A DNA stretch of 11,713 nt, from the NCBI GenBank assembly GCA_030647705.1, contig JAUSJJ010000257.1, positions 1 to 11,713 of the forward strand, written 5' to 3'. Shown here piece after piece: positions 7,220 through 11,713 of the stretch. The stretch's first letter is position 1. Each line of letters opens with the position of its first letter. Both the position numbers and the translations under genes were made by a program. A model generated the notes under the pieces. The model ran no database searches, was not told the origin of the DNA, and saw only the letters and a program-made list of their open reading frames with translations. Origin of the DNA: Dehalococcoidia bacterium (GTDB lineage Bacteria; Chloroflexota; Dehalococcoidia; JAUSJJ01).

Positions 7220-9267
7220 TGCAGCTAGCTTTTTCTTTTGACCAGACCCGCTGCGTGGGCTGCTACACATGCGGCGTGGCCTGCAAGGACTGGCACGATA
7301 TCCCCGCCGGCCCGGCACACTGGAGGCGGGTGTCACACATGGAGGAGGGGGAGTTCCCCAACCCGTTTGTAGCCTATCTATCCGCTGCCTGCAACCACTG
7401 CGTGAACCCTATCTGCGCCACAGTTTGCCCCGCAACGGCCATCACCAAGCGCGAGCAGGACGGCGTGGTACTGGTGGACCAGCAGAAGTGCCGGGAGGCT
7501 GCCCACTGCGGCATCATATCCGGCTACGAGGTCGGGCCCGCGCCGACCATGGGGGAGAGAAGGTCTCCCTGTCAGGTGACCTGTCCGGCCCATTTGAAGG
7601 TGCCGGGCTACATTGCGCTCATTTCCAAGGGCCTGTTCGATGAGGCCCTCGACCTGATTCGGGTGAACATGCCGTTGCCTTCGGTCTGCGGCCGCATCTG
7701 CACCCACCCTTGTGAAACCGTATGCAAGCGCCAGGACCTGGACGAGCCGATAGCCATTTCCGCTCTGAGGCGGTTCGCCGCGGACAACGCCACAAATCAT
7801 GTTTCGCCTATGCCCGTGCCCAGGACCAAGCAGGGCAAAGTGGCCATCATCGGATCGGGTCCTGCCGGCCTGGCCGCCGCGTATGACCTGGTGAGGATGG
7901 GATACGGCGTCACCGTCTTCGAAGCGCTGCCGGTAGCTGGCGGCATGCTCGCCGTGGGCATACCCGACTATCGATTGCCCAAGGACATCCTGAAGCGGGA
8001 GATCGATTACATCGCCGGGCTGGGTGTGGAGATCAAGACCAACAGCCCGATAGGCTCTGCGTTCACCCTGCATGAACTGGCGCAACAAGGCTACGGGGCC
8101 ACGTTCATCGCCACTGGCTGCCACCGGAGCATCAAGCCGGATGTGCCCGGCACTGAACTTTCCGGCACTCTGGATGGCGTCTCCTTCCTCCGCGACTTAA
8201 ACCTGGGCAAACAGGTCAAGGTCGGGGAGAAGGTTGCCGTAATCGGTGGAGGCAACGTGGCCATCGACGCTGTGCGGACGGCGCTTCGCCTTGGCGCCAA
8301 GGAGGCATTCATCGTGTACCGGCGCACTCGCAAGGAAATGCCGGCCACCGATGAAGAGATCAAGCAGGCTGAGGAGGAAGGCGTCAAGTTCAACTACCGG
8401 CTCGTTCCCACGCGTATCGTTGGCGTGAACGGCAAAGTAACCGGGCTGGAGTGCGCCAGCGTCCGTTCCATCAGGTCAGGCAAGCAAGGCAAGGCGAGCG
8501 TCAGCATCGTCGATGGATCTGAGCGTGTACTTGCCGCCGACACGGTGATCTTCGCCATAGGGCAGGCGCCGGACCTGGACTTTGTGAAGGCGATCGGCGG
8601 CTTGAAGCTGACCGAAAGAGGCACTATCGAAGTGGACCCGGTGACCATGGAGACGAGCCGTCCCGGCATCTTCGCTGGCGGCGACGCAGTATCCGGCGCT
8701 GCTACCGCCATCGAGGCCATAGCCGCCGGACAGCGGGCCGCTTCACACATTCGCAAGTTCATCGAGGGCGAGGTGGTGAGTGGTGAGAGGCCCGCAACCG
8801 AGATTAGGGGCTCGGACATCAAGGTGAAGATACCCGCCGATATCGTCAGTGCGCCGCGCCAGGTTGCCAGGACTCTTCCCGTCGACGGCCGTCTCGTGAG
8901 CTTCGGCGAGGTCACGGCCGGGTTCGATCGCGAGGCGGCCATGGCTGAGGCGAGCAGATGCCTGAACTGCGCGGGCTCGCTTTGCCGCGACGCATGCCCT
9001 TACGGCGTGCCTCAGTTCGGCGCCGAAGAGAACGCCAAGATGCAGATGTGCAACTTCTGCGTTGACCGTCTTGCTGAGAACAAGCTGCCTGTTTGTGTTG
9101 GCTCCTGTCCTACGCGGGCGCTCGATTCCGGGCCTGTCGAGGAGATGAGGGCCAAGCACGGCGACGGTAAAGAAGCAGCGGGCCATGCCTTCTATTGGGT
9201 CACCGAGGCGCCGACCGTAGTGAAGCCAAAAGATGGTTTTCAGGTCGTGCCCAACGTGCGAAAGTAG
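7219..9267 (+). CDS. Composite iron-sulfur flavoprotein: DmsB-like ferredoxin split by a GltD-like NAD(P)H/FAD module
   Basis: This is the predicted electron-transfer subunit of the molybdoenzyme (682 aa). Residues 1-100 match the first half of DmsB: cluster motifs C12-x2-C15-x2-C18-x3-C22 and C58-x2-C61-x4-C66-x3-C70-P, then VLVDQQKC. Residues about 103-575 form a glutamate-synthase-small-subunit-like module. It has an N-terminal cysteine domain (C118, C122, C157, C161, C165, C169, with CGRICTHPCETVC), an FAD dinucleotide fold GSGPAG (212-217), an NAD(P)H fold GGGNVA (343-348) with VYRRTRKEMPA, and the FAD-closing GGD (487-489). Residues about 578-682 resume DmsB: C581-x2-C584-x4-C589-x3-C593-PYGVPQF, then C611-x2-C614-x11-C626-x3-C630-P and ALDSGP. 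All four DmsB cluster motifs are therefore present across the split. No transmembrane segment or Tat signal is seen. The inferred role is electron exchange between NAD(P)H and the molybdenum subunit. Domain calls are firm; the physiological direction is unknown. Confidence 0.88.
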   Translation: MQLAFSFDQTRCVGCYTCGVACKDWHDIPAGPAHWRRVSHMEEGEFPNPFVAYLSAACNHCVNPICATVCPATAITKREQDGVVLVDQQKCREAAHCGIISGYEVGPAPTMGERRSPCQVTCPAHLKVPGYIALISKGLFDEALDLIRVNMPLPSVCGRICTHPCETVCKRQDLDEPIAISALRRFAADNATNHVSPMPVPRTKQGKVAIIGSGPAGLAAAYDLVRMGYGVTVFEALPVAGGMLAVGIPDYRLPKDILKREIDYIAGLGVEIKTNSPIGSAFTLHELAQQGYGATFIATGCHRSIKPDVPGTELSGTLDGVSFLRDLNLGKQVKVGEKVAVIGGGNVAIDAVRTALRLGAKEAFIVYRRTRKEMPATDEEIKQAEEEGVKFNYRLVPTRIVGVNGKVTGLECASVRSIRSGKQGKASVSIVDGSERVLAADTVIFAIGQAPDLDFVKAIGGLKLTERGTIEVDPVTMETSRPGIFAGGDAVSGAATAIEAIAAGQRAASHIRKFIEGEVVSGERPATEIRGSDIKVKIPADIVSAPRQVARTLPVDGRLVSFGEVTAGFDREAAMAEASRCLNCAGSLCRDACPYGVPQFGAEENAKMQMCNFCVDRLAENKLPVCVGSCPTRALDSGPVEEMRAKHGDGKEAAGHAFYWVTEAPTVVKPKDGFQVVPNVRK

Positions 9268-9400
9268 GCTGGGTTTCGCCGTCCTCGGAGCGCTTCGGGG
9301 CGCTGCGAAGGGATGAGGATCTCTTCTCGCATGGAGGGGAGAGGGAATCTGTTTTCAAAGTAACGCCCACGGGTATAAACCGAGGAGGTTTTCTGAGCAG
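9268..9400 (+). other. 133-base gap between the flavoprotein and VOC genes
   Basis: No gene is present. Two alternative short inverted repeats overlap here: AGCGC (9289-9293) with GCGCT (9300-9304), and CTTCG (9293-9297) with CGAAG (9306-9310). Neither is followed by a T tract. GAGGAGG at 9382-9388 is the probable ribosome binding site for the next gene, 12 bases before its ATG, which is rather far. A TATAAA at 9374-9379 has only a weak -35 partner. Confidence 0.45.
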
Positions 9401-9877
9401 ATGAGCAGCAAGTTCGGGACAGCGAAGGTAAGCCAGATCGGCGTTGTAGTCAAAGACAGGGATAAGACCATCGAGTACTTCTCCAAGGTCCTCGGCATTG
9501 GTCCGTGGAGCACATTAGACAGCACATACGAGAAGGACGAAGTGATGACGGGGCAAGGGCGGTTCACCCTCAAAGTGGCCTTTGCCGACCTGGGAGGCCT
9601 GGAGATAGAGCTTATCGAGGTTGGCGAAGGCCATCCCATACATGCCGATTTCCTGAAGGCCCATGGAGAGGGACTGCATCACGTGGCTTACGATGTTACT
9701 GATTTGAAGCAGAGAGTGGCGGACCTGGAAAAGCAGGGCGTCAAGCCGCTCCAGTACGCCATCAAGAAAGACGGCGACCGCGGACACGCCTACCTGGCGA
9801 CCGACAAGGTCGGGGGCGTGGTCGTGGAACTGGTGCAGCGGTCGACCAAGAGCGCTTTCCGCACCCCGGGTCGGTAG
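9401..9877 (+). CDS. VOC-fold protein, methylmalonyl-CoA epimerase/glyoxalase-like
   Basis: This is a 158-aa protein of the vicinal-oxygen-chelate superfamily, whose members bind a divalent metal and catalyse epimerisation, isomerisation or C-C/C-O cleavage. Two beta-alpha-beta-beta-beta repeats are visible: VSQIGVVVKDRDKTIEYFSKVLGIGPW (about 10-36) to LEIELIEV, and GLHHVAYDVTDL (91-102) to VVVELVQR. The closest resemblance is to methylmalonyl-CoA epimerase (the LHHVAY motif, overall size, GHPIHADFL loop). By motif position the metal site would be Q12, E70, H94 and E143. In the epimerase the first ligand is normally His, so Gln12 is a departure. The protein is cytoplasmic with no signal. It lies 133 bases after the redox operon and ahead of an ene-reductase-type gene, which suggests catabolism of an acyl-CoA or cyclic compound. 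Epimerase activity itself is not assured. Confidence 0.8.
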   Translation: MSSKFGTAKVSQIGVVVKDRDKTIEYFSKVLGIGPWSTLDSTYEKDEVMTGQGRFTLKVAFADLGGLEIELIEVGEGHPIHADFLKAHGEGLHHVAYDVTDLKQRVADLEKQGVKPLQYAIKKDGDRGHAYLATDKVGGVVVELVQRSTKSAFRTPGR

Positions 9878-9910
9878 TACCTGGTTGCAGTCGCAAGCGG
9901 CGCACAGGAA

Positions 9911-9934
9911 TCCCCTGCATCTCTTGATGGGGGA
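9911..9934 (+). terminator. Bulged hairpin after the VOC gene
   Basis: TCCCC (9911-9915) pairs with GGGGA (9930-9934), and CATC (9918-9921) pairs with GATG (9926-9929), around a TCTT loop, with a two-base bulge on the left arm. The hairpin starts 33 bases after the VOC stop codon. No T tract follows, so termination is only possible, not shown. Confidence 0.3.
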
Positions 9935-10000
9935 GGCCAATATCAAGTTGACTTGTCTGGTTGCCGCCCATGAAGAAAAGGGTGCAGGATTTCACATGCC

Positions 10001-10061
10001 GGGGGTCTGGGGGTGTCCCCCAGCCTTGAAAGTCCCCCAAGACTGGGGGGATTTAGGGGGC
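10001..10061 (+). repeat. G/C-run inverted-repeat element with competing hairpins
   Basis: This 61-base stretch alternates runs of five to six G and C. CTGGGGG-TGT-CCCCCAG (10007-10023) is a perfect 7-bp hairpin. The same right arm, CCCCCAGCCTTG (10017-10028), can instead pair with CAAGACTGGGGG (10038-10049) at 11 of 12 positions. A third pairing joins TCCCCC (10033-10038) with GGGGGA (10046-10051). A further G run (10056-10060) could join another fold. The element lies in a gene-free gap, 31 bases before the start codon of the next gene. It resembles dispersed REP-like palindromes, but only one copy is visible here, so genome-wide repetition is an inference. A leader attenuator is the alternative. 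Confidence 0.55.
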
Positions 10062-10091
10062 TGACCAAGACTTTTCTCTGGAAGGTAACTA

Positions 10092-11713
10092 ATGGCTGAC
10101 CGATTCAACAAACTATTTTCACCGATCAAAGTGGGCCGGATGCAACTGCGGAACCGCATCTGCTCGTTGCCTCACGGGGGGAATTTCCCCGAGGGCAGCA
10201 TCAAGGGTTTGCCCGTGGCCATGCCCGGCCCCAAACATGCCGCATACTGGGAGGAGCGGGCCCGTGGCGGCGCTGCATGGATAGGCACCCAGGCCACCGC
10301 CGTTTCTCTTATTCCCGGCCAGAACCAGTTCAAGTACAAGGAGCTTCTGGGGTACTACAAGAACGTCACGGAATCTATCCACCGGCATGGCGCCTGTTGT
10401 ACCACAGAGATCATGAATATGGGTTCTGAGGTTGCAGGGGCTTCCAATGACGTCATCGATTTCCCCACCCCTTATGCTCCCTCGGCGTTCCCTTCTCACC
10501 ACTGCTGGCGCATTCCTCATGAGCTCACCGCCGATGAGATACATGAGTTCGTGGGCCTGTATGCCGAGGCGGCCAAGGTCATACGGGAGGGCGGGTTCGA
10601 CGGTGTTGAGGTGCACGTAGCCAACGGCTATCTGCTGAACGAGTTCCTGTCGCCTCTGACCAACCAGCGTACCGATGAATATGGAGGCAGCCTGGAGAAC
10701 AGACTCCGTTTCCCTGTAGAGGTAATCCGGGCGGTGCGACAGGCTGTCGGCGATGACTACTCGGTGGGCATCAGGGTCTCAGGAGACGAGTTCTGCGAGG
10801 GCGGCTACACGCTCGAGGACATGGTCGAGATGGCGCCGCTTCTGGTCAAGGCAGGGAATCTGGATTGGGTTGACGTGACGGTGGGTGTCTTCCGCTCGGC
10901 GGCAACGCTCTGCACCAGCATGTACTTCCCGGTAGGCAACTTCGTCTACTGTGCTGCAGCCATCAAGCAGGCGGTGGACATCCCGGTGATGTGCGTGGGC
11001 AGGATCAATGACCCGGAGCAGGCCGAGCAGATTCTGGAGAACAACCAGGCCGACCTGATCGGCACGAACCGGGCGCTGATCTGCGACTCGCAGTGGCCGA
11101 ACAAGGCCAGGGAGGGTCGGCTGGAGGAGATCAGGAAGTGCCTGGGCTGCAACGAAGGGTGCTGGGGACGCCGAAGGCTGGCCACGGGGATGACCTGCGC
11201 CATCAATCCGGTAGTGGGCAGAGAGACGGAGCCGGGTTGGCTCGACCTGGAGCCGGCGAAAGTAAAGAAGAGGGTGATGGTGATAGGCGGTGGCCCGGCA
11301 GGTCTGGAAGCGGCGCGTGTGGCCAAGCTGCGCGGCCATGAGGTATCGCTGTATGAAAAAGGCTCAGAACTCGGAGGCATGACCAACGTGGCTGCCAAGG
11401 CGCCCGGCCGGCTGGACTTTGCCGAGGTGGGGCGGTACTACACCTATCAGATGAAACAGGCAGGGGTGGACGTTCACCTGAATACCGAAGTCACCGCGGA
11501 CGACGTGAGGCGCCTGAAGCCCGAGGCGGTTGTCGTTGCCACAGGCTCCATCCCGTTGCCTTTGACCATATACAAGATATCCGGCGCCGACCAGAGCAAC
11601 GTGGTGCAGGTGAAAGACGTCCTGACGGGCAAAGTCCAGGTGGGCAAGAAGGTGCTGGTGGTGGATGAGGACCAGACCATCCAGGCAGCCAGCACCGCTG
11701 ACTTTCTGGCATC
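10092..11713 (+). CDS. Old-Yellow-Enzyme/2,4-dienoyl-CoA-reductase-type flavoprotein (partial, 3' end outside window)
   Basis: The first 540 codons of an NADH:flavin oxidoreductase of the FadH/trimethylamine-dehydrogenase type are present. Full-length relatives are about 640-680 aa, so the last NAD(P)/FAD part is missing at the window edge. Residues 1-345 form the FMN TIM barrel: NKLFSPIKVGRMQLRNRI at the start, the hallmark H175-VANGY180-LLNEFLSPLTNQRTDEYGGSLENR, and VGRINDP near 302. The 4Fe-4S motif C350-x2-C353-x3-C357-x11-C369 has the same spacing as E. coli FadH. A dinucleotide fold GGGPAG (399-404) opens the C-terminal reductase domain. The start ATG has GGAAGG six bases upstream. Tyr180 matches the FadH active-site tyrosine, but the FadH catalytic His aligns with Phe267 by eye, so true dienoyl-CoA reductase activity is doubtful. 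Reduction of another enone or dehydrogenation of an amine or steroid is possible. Confidence 0.9.
   Translation, partial: MADRFNKLFSPIKVGRMQLRNRICSLPHGGNFPEGSIKGLPVAMPGPKHAAYWEERARGGAAWIGTQATAVSLIPGQNQFKYKELLGYYKNVTESIHRHGACCTTEIMNMGSEVAGASNDVIDFPTPYAPSAFPSHHCWRIPHELTADEIHEFVGLYAEAAKVIREGGFDGVEVHVANGYLLNEFLSPLTNQRTDEYGGSLENRLRFPVEVIRAVRQAVGDDYSVGIRVSGDEFCEGGYTLEDMVEMAPLLVKAGNLDWVDVTVGVFRSAATLCTSMYFPVGNFVYCAAAIKQAVDIPVMCVGRINDPEQAEQILENNQADLIGTNRALICDSQWPNKAREGRLEEIRKCLGCNEGCWGRRRLATGMTCAINPVVGRETEPGWLDLEPAKVKKRVMVIGGGPAGLEAARVAKLRGHEVSLYEKGSELGGMTNVAAKAPGRLDFAEVGRYYTYQMKQAGVDVHLNTEVTADDVRRLKPEAVVVATGSIPLPLTIYKISGADQSNVVQVKDVLTGKVQVGKKVLVVDEDQTIQAASTADFLA

Noticed and set aside
9352..9379. Possible promoter (TTTTCA, 16 bases, TATAAA) before the VOC gene
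   Set aside because: The -35 box matches only four of six bases, and transcription would start within or next to the ribosome binding site at 9382-9388. The evidence is too weak to list as a promoter.
9923..9947. CTTGAT...ATCAAG inverted repeat resembling an FNR/CRP-type operator
   Set aside because: The half-sites are 13 bases apart, whereas FNR-type sites have about four. It overlaps the bulged hairpin and lies far from any identified promoter.

Overview
The window (roughly 58-60% G+C by eye) looks like bacterial chromosome, most likely from a Chloroflexota member, perhaps Dehalococcoidia-like or an uncultured relative. The taxonomic hint is indirect. Both substrate-binding lipoproteins have a Pro/Thr-rich linker of the (T/P)PTP type right after the lipid-anchored cysteine, which is common in that phylum, and the gene mix is typical of uncultured anaerobic or facultative members. 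All seven supported genes are on the + strand and genes occupy most of the window. I see no rRNA, tRNA, CRISPR array, transposase or integrase.

Region 1 (29-4703) is a branched-chain-amino-acid-type (HAAT/Liv) ABC importer: two tandem paralogous binding proteins, then the permeases LivH and LivM, whose genes overlap by 8 bp. The two ATPases (LivG, LivF) are not in the window. Strong perfect or near-perfect hairpins sit after each binding-protein gene (1323-1356 and 2680-2725). They probably set relative expression within the operon or protect mRNA ends.

Region 2 (5000-9267) follows a 296-base leader and encodes a two-gene redox complex. The first product is a DmsA-like bis-MGD molybdenum oxidoreductase with a 4Fe-4S site and a serine at the expected Mo-ligand position, but no Tat signal. 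Its stop codon overlaps the start of a 682-residue iron-sulfur flavoprotein. That protein reads as a DmsB-type four-cluster ferredoxin subunit split in two, with a complete GltD-like FAD/NAD(P)H module nested between the halves. No DmsC-type membrane anchor follows. Together the two genes predict a soluble cytoplasmic complex that moves electrons between NAD(P)H and a molybdenum active site. This is the most unusual feature of the window.

Region 3 (9401-11713) holds a small VOC-fold protein related to methylmalonyl-CoA epimerase or glyoxalase, an intergenic G/C-run inverted-repeat element, and the first 540 codons of an Old-Yellow-Enzyme/2,4-dienoyl-CoA-reductase-type flavoprotein that runs off the right edge.

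Taken together, the genes suggest import of an organic solute followed by reductive or isomerising catabolism in the cytoplasm. The substrate cannot be read from the sequence, and the link between the transporter and the enzymes is inferred from position alone.
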